A DNA stretch of 12,552 nt, from positions 1-12,552 of the forward strand of contig CABUWB010000031.1 of the NCBI GenBank assembly GCA_902495025.1, in the 5' to 3' direction. Source of the stretch: an uncultured Eubacteriales bacterium (GTDB lineage: Bacteria > Bacillota > Clostridia > Lachnospirales > CAG-274). Position 1 is the first letter of the stretch. Each line of letters starts with the position of its first letter. A program made the position numbers and the translations under genes. Below the pieces are notes generated by a model. That model was not told where the DNA came from. It saw only the letters and a list, made by a program, of their open reading frames with translations, and made no database searches. Of the stretch, positions 1-7,305 are shown one piece after another.

Positions 1-188
1 CCGCTGTTAAGCAGGATTGCAGCAAGCAGACCTGCCTGCACGTATGTAAGCTGTGCAGCGTCCTCTGCTGTATACATACCGTAGTTAAATACCTCATGAC
101 CCATAGGCTCAACAACACTTTTAAGAGTATTGCAAATCATTTCGTTCTTAGCCGCCTGGCTGTTTTCATTAATTAATGCAATTTTCAT
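1..188 (-). CDS. RpiB/LacA/LacB-family sugar-phosphate isomerase, 5' part only
   Basis: Only the first 62 codons are in the window; the gene continues past position 1. The protein opens MKIALINENSQAAKNEM and continues through MGHEVFNYGMYTAED and LTYVQAGLLAAILL. This matches the N-terminal Rossmann-like part of the RpiB/LacA/LacB family, which interconverts aldose and ketose phosphates such as ribose-5-P and ribulose-5-P. The catalytic Cys/His region lies outside the window, so substrate specificity cannot be judged. The ATG at 188-186 follows AAAGGTGA at a normal distance. The gene lies downstream of thiI on the same strand but has its own promoter starting about 20 bp after the thiI stop, so it is probably an independent unit. 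Family assignment is by recall of the sequence pattern; an exact ribose or galactose role is not claimed. Confidence 0.82.
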   Translation of the reverse strand, partial: MKIALINENSQAAKNEMICNTLKSVVEPMGHEVFNYGMYTAEDAAQLTYVQAGLLAAILLNS

Positions 189-232
189 TTTTCTTCACCT
201 TTCTACATTCAAATTAACACGTTCATACTCTA

Positions 233-261
233 ACTATATATTAAATAACAGGCTTTGTCAA
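233..261 (-). promoter_or_regulatory. Sigma-A type promoter for the RpiB-family gene
   Basis: On the minus strand TTGACA (261-256) and TATAGT (238-233) are separated by exactly 17 bp. Transcription would start about 225, giving a short leader before the ATG at 188. The -35 box lies within 20 bp of the thiI stop codon, so the two genes are separable. Confidence 0.75.
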
Positions 262-278
262 GCAAGAGCGGTGATATA

Positions 279-1460
279 TCAGCACTCAATAATTTCCCTT
301 TCACTGACAGCCTTAGCAATCATATCCTCTATGCCCTCAAGCTTTTTCCTCTCCATATTTTCAATAATACTCTTTTTAGGCTTGGTTTCGGGGTGCTTTG
401 GCACAAAAACGGTACAACAGTCCTCATAGGGACGTATGGAAATATCAAACGTGCCAATTTTTCTTGCAATATCCACAATATCCTGCTTATCCATGGCGCA
501 CAGCGGCCTTAAAACAGGCAGATTTGCTGCGGCGCTGTCAATTGCATTAATAGCCTCCATTGTCTGGCTTGCCACCTGACCTATGCTGTCGCCGGTAACA
601 AGTGCAAGCGTGCCTGTTTCAAGCGCAAGCACCTCTGCCGCTTTCAGCATTGCCCTTTTAAGGAAAATTGTAATTTTCTCGGGCGGTACACTCTCGTAAA
701 TTTTAAGCTGGGTTTCGGTAAAGGGTACAACGTGCAGCTTAACACCGCCTGTAAACACTGCCAGCCTTTGTGCAAGGTCAATAACCTTCTGCTTTGCCCT
801 CTCCGATGTATAAGGCGGCGAGTCAAAATAAACCGCCTCAATTTCAACACCCCTCTTTGCAACACAGAATGCCGCAACGGGGCTGTCAATACCGCCGCTC
901 ATAAGCACTGTTGCCCTGCCCGAGCTGCCCGTTGGCAGACCGCCGAAAGCCTTGATAAACTTGCAGTAAATATAAGCGTTGTTTCTAAGCTCAATATGCA
1001 GTACGGCATCGGGATTATGCACATCAACCCTCAGATTCTCAATATCACTGTGGAGAACATAGCCGCCGACAGCCGCCGACACCTCGTTGCTGGTATGCGG
1101 ATACTTTTTATCGGAACGCTTGGTTTCCGCCTTGAATGAAATGCCGCCATCAGGATACTGCTTTTTAAACTGCTCATAGCCAACCCTTTTAAGGTTTTCT
1201 ATGGACTGGTCCTCAATCTCGACACAGGGACAAACAGCCGTAACACCCAGTGTGGTAACAACCCTTGGTATAACCTCGTCATAGTCAAACTCGCCGCCCT
1301 CGTTTACAACAAGCAGTCTGCCCTGCTCCTTGTAAACACGATAGGTCTGCAAATCCTCCAGTCTACCGATAATAGTTTTAATAAGCCTGTTTTCAACAAG
1401 ATAACGGTTGCTGCCTCTTGTGGCAATTTCACCGTATTTAACAAGTAGTACGTTTTTCAT
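279..1460 (-). CDS. thiI: tRNA 4-thiouridine synthase / sulfurtransferase ThiI, short form
   Basis: The 393-residue protein has the ThiI layout: an N-terminal ferredoxin-like region (MKNVLLVKYGEIATRGSNR), a THUMP domain to about residue 165, then an adenylating PP-loop domain with SGGIDSP at 188-194 and GDSIGQVASQT at 290-300. A conserved RPYEDCCTVFVP stretch lies at 343-354. ThiI activates U8 of tRNA for 4-thiouridine formation and can also supply sulfur for the thiamin thiazole. The protein ends about 40 residues after this motif and lacks the C-terminal rhodanese domain of the E. coli enzyme, as is usual in Bacillota. The ATG at 1460 is preceded by GGAGGATTACCA. It starts 17 bp after walI, so it is probably the last gene of the walH-walI unit. 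No cysteine desulfurase, a common neighbour, is beside it here. Confidence 0.95.
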   Translation of the reverse strand: MKNVLLVKYGEIATRGSNRYLVENRLIKTIIGRLEDLQTYRVYKEQGRLLVVNEGGEFDYDEVIPRVVTTLGVTAVCPCVEIEDQSIENLKRVGYEQFKKQYPDGGISFKAETKRSDKKYPHTSNEVSAAVGGYVLHSDIENLRVDVHNPDAVLHIELRNNAYIYCKFIKAFGGLPTGSSGRATVLMSGGIDSPVAAFCVAKRGVEIEAVYFDSPPYTSERAKQKVIDLAQRLAVFTGGVKLHVVPFTETQLKIYESVPPEKITIFLKRAMLKAAEVLALETGTLALVTGDSIGQVASQTMEAINAIDSAAANLPVLRPLCAMDKQDIVDIARKIGTFDISIRPYEDCCTVFVPKHPETKPKKSIIENMERKKLEGIEDMIAKAVSEREIIEC

Positions 1461-1477
1461 TGGTAATCCTCCGTAGT

Positions 1478-2314
1478 TTAGTCGCGTATAACATCGCCGC
1501 TGTAAGCGTTTACGTAGTATGCTGCCTCGCCGCCGTCTACATAAATTTTATACTGCGGCACTGCGGCAAGCTCTCCGCTGCCATGTCTTTCGGTAAGGTA
1601 ATATCCCTTTTCAACACCGTCAATGGTAGTCTGTGTATAATCGTTAAGTATAGCCCTTGATGCAGCGTAAACAGCCTCGTCGGCAGAAATTATCTGTTCT
1701 TTTACGCCCTTGTATTCAAGCGGCTGCTGATAGTTAAAAACAATATCAATTTTTCCGTCCTTATAGACCCTTGCACGCAGATAATTGCTGAATACAGCCT
1801 TTGAATGAAAGCTCTGGCTGTACTCAAAAAAATAGCCGTCATCGGTTCCAACGCTTATGCGTGGTCTGTAATCGGTAAATTTAAGGTTAAGCTCACGCAC
1901 ATAGCCTTCAACAGCAAGTGAAGCCGTTTCCTTACTGTCGGCACTCTGACCGATACTGCCCTCAAAATGCACGCTGTCACTTGACACTGTAAGGCTTGCG
2001 CCATCACCCGTAAAAATAATATCTCCGTTTCCCTCGGTACGGCGTATACCGTCAATTTTGCCAAAAAAAATCTCCTGCAAAACGATATTGTCATACTCGT
2101 AGGGGCGCATATAAAGCTGACCCATTGCCGAATAATCCTCGGGCAGCTCACAGTTAAGCGTAATGCCCCTTTGCCTCAGCACCTGCGACACCGCCTGTAT
2201 TTCCTCCGTACCGAGCCTTGTCTGGCTGCGTTTAATAACATTAAACACAAAAAAAACGCAGTTTATTATAATAAGGAAAATAATAATGTAATTTTTTGCT
2301 TTTTTCCATTCCAT
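1478..2314 (-). CDS. walI: WalI/YycI-family regulatory membrane protein
   Basis: The 278-residue protein starts MEWKKAKNYIIIFLIIINC, the familiar YycI opening: a short cytoplasmic tail, one transmembrane helix (about residues 8-27), then a large extracytoplasmic domain. YycI proteins sit in the membrane with YycH and modulate the WalK sensor kinase. Towards the C-terminus, segments such as QYKIYVDGGEAAYYVNAYSGDV resemble the usual YycI/PepSY-like fold. The ATG overlaps the walH stop by one base (TAATG) and has only a weak ribosome binding site, so translation is probably coupled to walH. The assignment rests on the N-terminus, topology and its place after a YycH-like gene; primary sequence in this family is poorly conserved. 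Confidence 0.85.
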   Translation of the reverse strand: MEWKKAKNYIIIFLIIINCVFFVFNVIKRSQTRLGTEEIQAVSQVLRQRGITLNCELPEDYSAMGQLYMRPYEYDNIVLQEIFFGKIDGIRRTEGNGDIIFTGDGASLTVSSDSVHFEGSIGQSADSKETASLAVEGYVRELNLKFTDYRPRISVGTDDGYFFEYSQSFHSKAVFSNYLRARVYKDGKIDIVFNYQQPLEYKGVKEQIISADEAVYAASRAILNDYTQTTIDGVEKGYYLTERHGSGELAAVPQYKIYVDGGEAAYYVNAYSGDVIRD

Positions 2315-3663
2315 TACTTATCCACAGCCCCCGTATCCCTTATATACTCGGTACCATCAATATCAATAATCCATTTAAGGGACATTTTTTCACTGCCGCC
2401 CCTGTCCATATACGCAAGTGAGAGAGCGTCAATTTTAAGCTCCTCACCCTCCTCGCCTAGGGTATTGTAAACATCATCAACAGCATAAAGAAAGTCATTA
2501 GATGCTGTCATGCTTTTGCCGCTTTCAAGGCTGTATACAGCGCAGTACCGCTTATATCTAGACACCCTGCCATAGCTTGTTATAACCTCAATATAATCAC
2601 TCATGCCTGTTTTTGCCTTAAGCTCACTGCTCATAACCACAGGCAGATTGTTAGCCTTGTAGCCAAAGCGCATTATATACTGACCACCGCTTACGCTGTA
2701 ATCCCTTAAATAATACTCGTTGCCAATGCCCGAGTCCTTTTTAAGCAGGGCAAGGGCAGCAAGATAGTTGGTATAAAAATCGTTATCCTCGCTCTGTGAT
2801 GAGGTACTGTAATTTGAATATTCCAGCACGCCCTCGGTATTATATTTAACAACGGTGCTTTCATCACTGTAATTAAGCACACCGTTTACATTCGTACTCC
2901 ATTTGCCTGCGGGGTTGTCAAAAAACTGGTTTACCTCGCTTTCAAGCTCCGTTTTATCCTCGCCGTCATACTGCATTACTGCCGAAATATAAGGATAGCT
3001 TACACTCTGTCCGTCCCAGCGTGGTATAAAGGTGTTGCTTTTAAATATTTCAAAGCCATTCTGCACGCTTGAAATGTAATAAATATCCTCTCCTGCTGAG
3101 GAAAAGCCGTTAAACAGCCTGTTTACGTCAGATGCTGTGGTGTTGTCATTTGAAATAAGCTCCATGCTCCACAGTGTTTCGGAGTTGATAAAGCGCAGCT
3201 TAGCACTGCCGCTGTCATAGGAAAGCACCACCGTATCAAAGCTCTTTATTTTGCCCGTATTGCCGTTTGACACACCAAAAAAACGCTCTGCCTCGCCCTT
3301 GCCAAGGCTGTAGCTGTACTCGTACACAAAGCATTTGCTTTGCAGTATAGCCTTCCAATTGGCACTGCCCTCTGAAATAACCTCGCCCTTTTTCAGTATT
3401 TTGGTTATTGCGGCATCGGCGGCGTCCTTGTAGTTACTGTTATAAATGCCATTTTCACGACAAAGCATTTTATTTTCACCGAGATTTATTATAATTCTCT
3501 CCAGAGTATGGCTTATATCACCCTCTGCCTTAGCAGAGGTATTTTTATCCGTAAATGAAAAAAAGTTATGGCCTGAAAAATCTTCAAACCATAACTCCGC
3601 AGTCTGATATATAGCCAAAATCATCAAAAAAGCAATTATAAAGTTTTTACCCGTACTTTTCAT
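2314..3663 (-). CDS. walH: WalH/YycH-family regulatory membrane protein
   Basis: From the ATG at 3663 the protein has 449 residues. It has a single N-terminal transmembrane helix (KNFIIAFLMILAIYQTAELWF) and a long extracytoplasmic region, which is the YycH topology. I chose this ATG because AAAGGTGA lies just upstream; an in-frame TTG seven codons earlier has no better site and would put the ribosome binding site inside the gene. YycH proteins pair with YycI through their membrane helices and adjust WalK activity. The gene follows the secreted Ig-like gene by 36 bp and overlaps walI by one base, so the three are probably one transcript. Sequence divergence in this family means the call depends on topology, length and context as well as the N-terminal pattern. 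Confidence 0.85.
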   Translation of the reverse strand: MKSTGKNFIIAFLMILAIYQTAELWFEDFSGHNFFSFTDKNTSAKAEGDISHTLERIIINLGENKMLCRENGIYNSNYKDAADAAITKILKKGEVISEGSANWKAILQSKCFVYEYSYSLGKGEAERFFGVSNGNTGKIKSFDTVVLSYDSGSAKLRFINSETLWSMELISNDNTTASDVNRLFNGFSSAGEDIYYISSVQNGFEIFKSNTFIPRWDGQSVSYPYISAVMQYDGEDKTELESEVNQFFDNPAGKWSTNVNGVLNYSDESTVVKYNTEGVLEYSNYSTSSQSEDNDFYTNYLAALALLKKDSGIGNEYYLRDYSVSGGQYIMRFGYKANNLPVVMSSELKAKTGMSDYIEVITSYGRVSRYKRYCAVYSLESGKSMTASNDFLYAVDDVYNTLGEEGEELKIDALSLAYMDRGGSEKMSLKWIIDIDGTEYIRDTGAVDK

Positions 3664-3699
3664 AATTTCACCTTTTTGGAGCAAGTGGCGTTTTATGCA

Positions 3700-4152
3700 T
3701 TACCAGCCGCTCTTTTGACCGGGCAGCGCAATGTACTGTGAAAGCACAGACTTGATTGCATGTCCCTTTCTGTTAATGGTTGCAGATGCCTGCGAGTGCT
3801 TATCACCCTTTTCGGCAGCAATAACAACGTAGTTTTTGCCCTCCACAAGGTCAACACTCTGGCTGAATATGCCCGTTGAGCCTACAGTTAAGGTGTAGGT
3901 ATGCACCGGACTTAAATATGTGGTGCCGTCAGCCTTTGCCTTCTGCTCATATACGGTAATATCAATTTCCGCACCCTTTTCGGCAGTACCTGAAATTATC
4001 CTTGTTGAGTCGAATGTTATTTCAACAGACTTTGATGTATCAACGCCTCCTGTAATAGCAAACCTGTCAACAGGAGCAGCTGCCGACACAGAAACGCACT
4101 GTGCAGTTATTATGCCCATTAAAAGTATAAAACCTGCTAATAACTTTTTCAT
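3700..4152 (-). CDS. Small secreted protein with one bacterial Ig-like domain
   Basis: The 150-residue protein begins MKKLLAGFILLMGIITAQ with a clear signal peptide; a likely cleavage site is after SVSA near residue 24. The mature part looks like a single bacterial Ig-like beta-sandwich: IISGTAEKGAEIDITVYE (52-69), a TYTLTVGSTGIFSQSVDL strand pair (85-102) and EGKNYVVIAAE (104-114). The ATG at 4152 has AAAGGAG eight bases upstream; an earlier in-frame start at 4188 would spoil the signal peptide. The protein ends QKSGW and has no LPXTG or membrane anchor, so it is probably released or wall-associated. It sits between walK and walH, where canonical wal operons have no gene, and is first in a unit controlled by WalR-type sites. 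Its function is unknown; a role in envelope sensing or remodelling is inference. Confidence 0.85.
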   Translation of the reverse strand: MKKLLAGFILLMGIITAQCVSVSAAAPVDRFAITGGVDTSKSVEITFDSTRIISGTAEKGAEIDITVYEQKAKADGTTYLSPVHTYTLTVGSTGIFSQSVDLVEGKNYVVIAAEKGDKHSQASATINRKGHAIKSVLSQYIALPGQKSGW

Positions 4153-4367
4153 TGCAGTACTCCTTTCTAAAATCAGTAAACATACCATTTTCTCTACACA
4201 GCTATATTATACACCCAATATGTTACAAATCAATTACATTCACGTTACATTTTATTAAAGCCCGCCGCAAATGTCGTCAACACCGCTTAATAAGCGACAT
4301 ACAGCAAATATTAAATTTATATTACATAATTTTCCGACAGGCTTTGCAAAATAGCCCTGCAGATATT
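4153..4367 (-). other. Intergenic gap between walK and the Ig-like gene
   Basis: Apart from the promoter and WalR box at its downstream end, this gap holds only weak inverted repeats: ATGTCG/CGACAT (4271-4276 and 4295-4300), which competes with CGCTT/AAGCG, and a short GC-rich hairpin just after walK (about 4338-4360). None has a following T-run on the minus strand, so I see no convincing terminator after walK and some read-through into the second unit is possible. Confidence 0.5.
4199..4260 (-). promoter_or_regulatory. Promoter with three tandem WalR half-sites ahead of the Ig-like gene, walH, walI and thiI
   Basis: On the minus strand a promoter TTGATT (4233-4228), 16 bp spacer, TATAAT (4211-4206) lies about 55 bp upstream of the start codon. 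Overlapping it are three direct half-sites: TGTAAC (4249-4244), TGTAAT (4238-4233) and TGTAAC (4227-4222), each separated by exactly 5 bp and so 11 bp apart, on one face of the helix. The published WalR/YycF consensus is TGTWAH-N5-TGTWAH, and both adjacent pairs match it without a mismatch. The box covers the -35 region, which could mean repression or close-contact activation. The regulator gene walR is in the same window. Confidence 0.85.
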
Positions 4368-6152
4368 TTATTCTTCCTCGCTGTCCTTTGGCTGCTCCTC
4401 AACATATTTAGGGAAGGACAGGGTCATGGTTGTACCCTTGCCCTCGGTACTCTGCACCTTAATTGAGCCATGGTGGGCGTCCATAATTTCCTTAACTATG
4501 GCAAGACCCAAGCCGTTGCCGCCCATCTGTCTGCTCCTCGCCTTATCAACCCTGTAAAAGCGCTCAAAAATTCTGTCAAGCGCCTCTTTTGGCATACCGA
4601 TACCATTATCGGAAATCACTATGGAATAATGCTTTTCGCTCTCCCTTGCGACAATCTTTATGGCAGCGCCCTCGGGGCTGTATTTAACGGAGTTTGAAAT
4701 AATGTTTGTAATAGCCTGATTTACCCTTGCTGCGTCAGCCATAATATACATAGGCTTTTTGGGGCGGTTAAAGGTGATTGTCTGTCCCTTTTGCGAGGCG
4801 ACAACAACATTCTGCCTTACACAGCCATCCGCAAGCCCGATAAGGTCAACCTTGTTAAGGTCAAACTTATTTACCTTTGTATCAAAGCGTGATAAGTCAA
4901 GCAGGTCATCACGCAGCAGCTTCATTCTGTCGGCAGCTACGTCAATTTCCTTTAAAAAGTCCATTGCAACAGACTTATCGTCTATTGCGCCGTCAAGCAG
5001 CAATTCGGCATAGCCCTTTATGGTTGTAAGCGGAGTACCTATTTCGTGGCTTACGTTGGCAACAAACTCCTTGCGCATATCGTCAAGCTGTCTGTGCCTT
5101 GTAATGTCGTGCAGCACAACAATAACACCGCTCATCTCACTGCCAGAGGAATAAGGCACAAGCGTAACGGATATATATTTACCGTCCTGATTTACAACAA
5201 CCTCACGTCCGCCGGGGCGTATACAGCTGCGGTCAAGCGAGAGCTTTTCCAGAAACCAGTCAAGAGACACAAGTATATTATCCATTTCAAGCATATCATA
5301 GCATATTTTGTTAGCCTGAATAAGTATGCCCGTTTCATCAAAGGCAAGTACGCCGTCCGTCATATTGTGCAGTACGATTTCCAGCTTATCCCTCTGGCTT
5401 TCAACCTCGGTAAGGTTTTTCCTAAGCTCCCTTGCCATGGTGTTAAAGCTGCGTGTAAGCTGACCTATCTCATCATTGCTTTTAACTGTTGCGTGCTGCT
5501 CCAGCTTGCCCTTTGCAAGCAGGTTAGCCTTTTTTGTAAGCACGATAATAGGCCCTGTAATGGTATTTGCAAACAGCATGCCTACCGCAGCCGCAAGCGC
5601 AAGCGCAAGCAATGCCGCAATAAGAATTGTGCTTGTAACCTGCTTACGGCTCTGCATAACGCTTTCGCCGTCCATCTGTACATACACTACATACTTTGTA
5701 CTGCCGTCGTCATTTTTTACACTGTGCGCAAAGCTAATCCACGTTTTAATCTGTCCGTTGCCGTCAGCCTCTTTTCTGCCCGAAATAAAGGCGTCCTCAC
5801 CAGCAAGGGCGGATATTACCGCCTGACCGTTAAATCTCATATAGCTCTCTTTATCGGTTGTAAGCGAGCTTGCAATTGTATCGCCGCTGTTATCCAGAAT
5901 ATGCGCACGCAGATTTTTCTGTGATGAATTTGTAATTATAAGGCTTGCAAGCCCCTGCGAAAACTGCTCGGGGCTGTCGTACTGGTCAATAACCTGCTCC
6001 TCAACGTATGCGGCATACTGACTCAGCTCTTCCCTTGCACGCTCGTTTTCCTGTCCCGTAATACTCATTATAATAAAGGTACCGCTGACAAGCATAACTA
6101 TAAACACAAGGGATAAGTACATAAATACAAGCTTCCAACGAATACTGACCAT
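4368..6152 (-). CDS. walK: Cell-wall stress sensor histidine kinase WalK
   Basis: The 594-residue protein has the WalK architecture in order: transmembrane helix 1 (about 7-31), an extracytoplasmic sensor domain (32-173), transmembrane helix 2 (174-196), a HAMP linker (197-249), a PAS domain (about 255-350), a HisKA dimerisation domain with the phospho-acceptor His369, and a HATPase domain with N-box NIISNSVKYS (483-492), DNGIGM (515-520) and GGNGLGL (544-550). It autophosphorylates and passes phosphate to WalR. Its ATG lies 14 bp after the walR stop, with a modest GGTGAT ribosome binding site, so the two form one operon. The H-box reads SHEIGTPL, with glycine where most kinases have Arg or Lys. 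The PAS domain and the adjacent WalH/WalI support WalK over a PhoR-type kinase. Confidence 0.92.
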   Translation of the reverse strand: MVSIRWKLVFMYLSLVFIVMLVSGTFIIMSITGQENERAREELSQYAAYVEEQVIDQYDSPEQFSQGLASLIITNSSQKNLRAHILDNSGDTIASSLTTDKESYMRFNGQAVISALAGEDAFISGRKEADGNGQIKTWISFAHSVKNDDGSTKYVVYVQMDGESVMQSRKQVTSTILIAALLALALAAAVGMLFANTITGPIIVLTKKANLLAKGKLEQHATVKSNDEIGQLTRSFNTMARELRKNLTEVESQRDKLEIVLHNMTDGVLAFDETGILIQANKICYDMLEMDNILVSLDWFLEKLSLDRSCIRPGGREVVVNQDGKYISVTLVPYSSGSEMSGVIVVLHDITRHRQLDDMRKEFVANVSHEIGTPLTTIKGYAELLLDGAIDDKSVAMDFLKEIDVAADRMKLLRDDLLDLSRFDTKVNKFDLNKVDLIGLADGCVRQNVVVASQKGQTITFNRPKKPMYIMADAARVNQAITNIISNSVKYSPEGAAIKIVARESEKHYSIVISDNGIGMPKEALDRIFERFYRVDKARSRQMGGNGLGLAIVKEIMDAHHGSIKVQSTEGKGTTMTLSFPKYVEEQPKDSEEE

Positions 6153-6166
6153 TTATATCACCAAAA

Positions 6167-6862
6167 TTATACCGAAAAATAATAGCCTACTCCACGTTTA
6201 GTCATAATATAGCGTGGCTTGCCGGGGTCGTCCTCAATTTTTTCCCTAAGACGTCTTATGGTAACGTCAACACCTCTCGGCTCACCGAAATACTCGTAGC
6301 CCCACACCTTTTCAAGCAGCTTTTCTCTTGTAAATATCTGCGACTGCTGCGTTGCAAGAAATTTGAGCAGGTCATACTCCTTTAATGTAAGGTTGATAAG
6401 CTCGCCCCTCTTGCGTACCTCATAGCGGTCAAAATCTATGGTAAGCTCGCCGTAGGTATGCACGTTGCCGCTGCTTACGGGCTGCTGCTCCTCCTTAACG
6501 GCATTGCGCCTTAAATTAGCCTTAACTCTTGCCATAAGCTCCCTGCTGCCAAAGGGCTTTGTAACGTAGTCGTCAGCGCCCATTTCAAGCCCGAGCACCT
6601 TATCCACCTCGTCAGCCCTTGCAGTAAGCATAATAATTGGCATATTGCTTTTTTCCCTTATTTTGCGGCACACCTCGTAGCCATCCATTTTAGGCATCAT
6701 AATATCCAGCAGCACAAGGTCGGGATGCTCCTGCATGGCAAGGTTATAGCCCTGCTCACCGTCTGCTGCGGTAATTACATTGTAGCCCTCTTTTTTTAGG
6801 TTATATGATATAATATTGACAATGCTTGCCTCATCATCCACAACAAGTATTTTGTAGTCCAT
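6167..6862 (-). CDS. walR: Response regulator WalR, OmpR/PhoB type
   Basis: From the ATG at 6862 the protein has 231 residues, close to the 235 of B. subtilis WalR. The receiver domain shows the acidic pocket D9/D10, the phospho-acceptor D53 (LLDIMMPKMDG), T80 and K102. A linker leads to a winged-helix DNA-binding domain (about 128-229) with LTLKEYDLL, FTREKLLEKVWGYEYFG and VDVTIRRLREKIEDDP, ending in the RGVGYYF wing. WalR directs genes for cell-wall hydrolases and wall homeostasis. An in-frame upstream extension to 6988 has no plausible ribosome binding site, whereas AAGGAGG lies about 12 bases before this ATG. It is co-transcribed with walK from a strong promoter. The name is well supported by the adjacent WalK, WalH and WalI. 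Confidence 0.94.
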   Translation of the reverse strand: MDYKILVVDDEASIVNIISYNLKKEGYNVITAADGEQGYNLAMQEHPDLVLLDIMMPKMDGYEVCRKIREKSNMPIIMLTARADEVDKVLGLEMGADDYVTKPFGSRELMARVKANLRRNAVKEEQQPVSSGNVHTYGELTIDFDRYEVRKRGELINLTLKEYDLLKFLATQQSQIFTREKLLEKVWGYEYFGEPRGVDVTIRRLREKIEDDPGKPRYIMTKRGVGYYFSV

Positions 6863-6902
6863 TTTATTTCTGCGCCTCCTTTTTGATAGTATACTTACAG
6901 TA

Positions 6903-6931
6903 ATTATAATACCAAAAAAGCTCCATTGCAA
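6903..6931 (-). promoter_or_regulatory. Sigma-A type promoter of walR-walK
   Basis: Minus-strand TTGCAA (6931-6926) and TATAAT (6908-6903) are separated by 17 bp, giving a start near 6896 and a leader of about 34 nt before walR. Confidence 0.72.
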
Positions 6932-6964
6932 ATACTTATTGTCCCTATAGCACATATTTAATAT

Positions 6965-6996
6965 ACTTGTAACACAAGTGAAAAACACCTGTTACA
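6965..6996. promoter_or_regulatory. Inverted-repeat operator-like site upstream of the walR promoter
   Basis: TGTAACA (6968-6974) and TGTTACA (6990-6996) form an inverted pair whose centres are 22 bp apart, two helical turns. The left half is also inside a small palindrome ACTTGT-AAC-ACAAGT (6965-6979). Each half matches the WalR half-site TGTAAC, but the arrangement is inverted, unlike the direct-repeat WalR box. The site is about 70-100 bp upstream of the predicted walR start. Regulation by WalR or another factor is inference. Confidence 0.4.
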
Positions 6997-6997
6997 T

Positions 6998-7025
6998 AAA
7001 AAAGCGGCGGAATTATCTCCGCCGC
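6998..7025 (-). terminator. Rho-independent terminator downstream of thrS
   Basis: On the minus strand an 8-bp GC-rich stem (7025-7018 with 7011-7004, GCGGCGGA/TCCGCCGC) with a 6-nt loop is followed by TTTTTT (7003-6998). It ends transcription coming from thrS and insulates the walR promoter about 70 bp further on. Confidence 0.85.
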
Positions 7026-7097
7026 AAAATTTCGCCCAAAAAACAAAACTGACTGTCAAATTTTAATTTTACTTAAATACGGCTTCATAAGCTGCCA

Positions 7098-7300
7098 TAG
7101 GATTAAGGTAACTCAAAGCGTCGCAGACTTTAATCCGCAGGCGAAACCGCGCTTCGCCGAGGACAAACAAGAGTGTCAATGAATGATTTTTAATCATTTC
7201 GAGGCGCGGGTTGTTTATACCTTGGTGGGTACGCAGTACCCCATCTGAAAGAAATGCAAGCATTTCTTTCAAGCAGCGTGTCGGAAAACGACACGCTGCT
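7098..7300 (-). repeat. Hairpin-rich structured block between thrS and its terminator
   Basis: At least six perfect or near-perfect inverted repeats follow one another: 7100-7109/7127-7136; 7140-7145/7153-7158 (GGCGAA/TTCGCC); AATGATT/AATCATT (7182-7188/7192-7198), enclosed by CCGCGCTTCG/CGAGGCGCGG (7147-7156/7200-7209); GGGTAC/GTACCC (7227-7232/7236-7241); an 11-bp pair at 7247-7257/7260-7270; and a 12-bp pair AGCAGCGTGTCG/CGACACGCTGCT (7272-7283/7289-7300). The last one sits 5 bp after the thrS stop but has no T-tract on the minus strand. The only frame across it is a TTG-start ORF of 67 codons with no ribosome binding site. It could be a structured 3' UTR, a small RNA or a dispersed repeat; I see no second copy in this window. 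Confidence 0.6.
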
Positions 7301-7305
7301 GCATA

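Noticed and set aside
4271..4300. Terminator after walK
   Set aside because: The ATGTCG/CGACAT repeat has an 18-nt interior and no T-run on the minus strand.
5046..5924. 292-codon plus-strand ORF opposite walK
   Set aside because: Antisense to a well-supported kinase gene, with no recognisable domain and cysteine/lysine-rich shadow composition.
6863..6988. 42-residue N-terminal extension of WalR
   Set aside because: It covers the promoter and breaks the expected receiver-domain start; AAGGAGG precedes the ATG at 6862.
7069..7272. 67-codon minus-strand ORF in the thrS 3' region
   Set aside because: It begins with TTG inside a palindrome, has no ribosome binding site and runs through several perfect hairpins, so the structure explains the sequence better than coding does.
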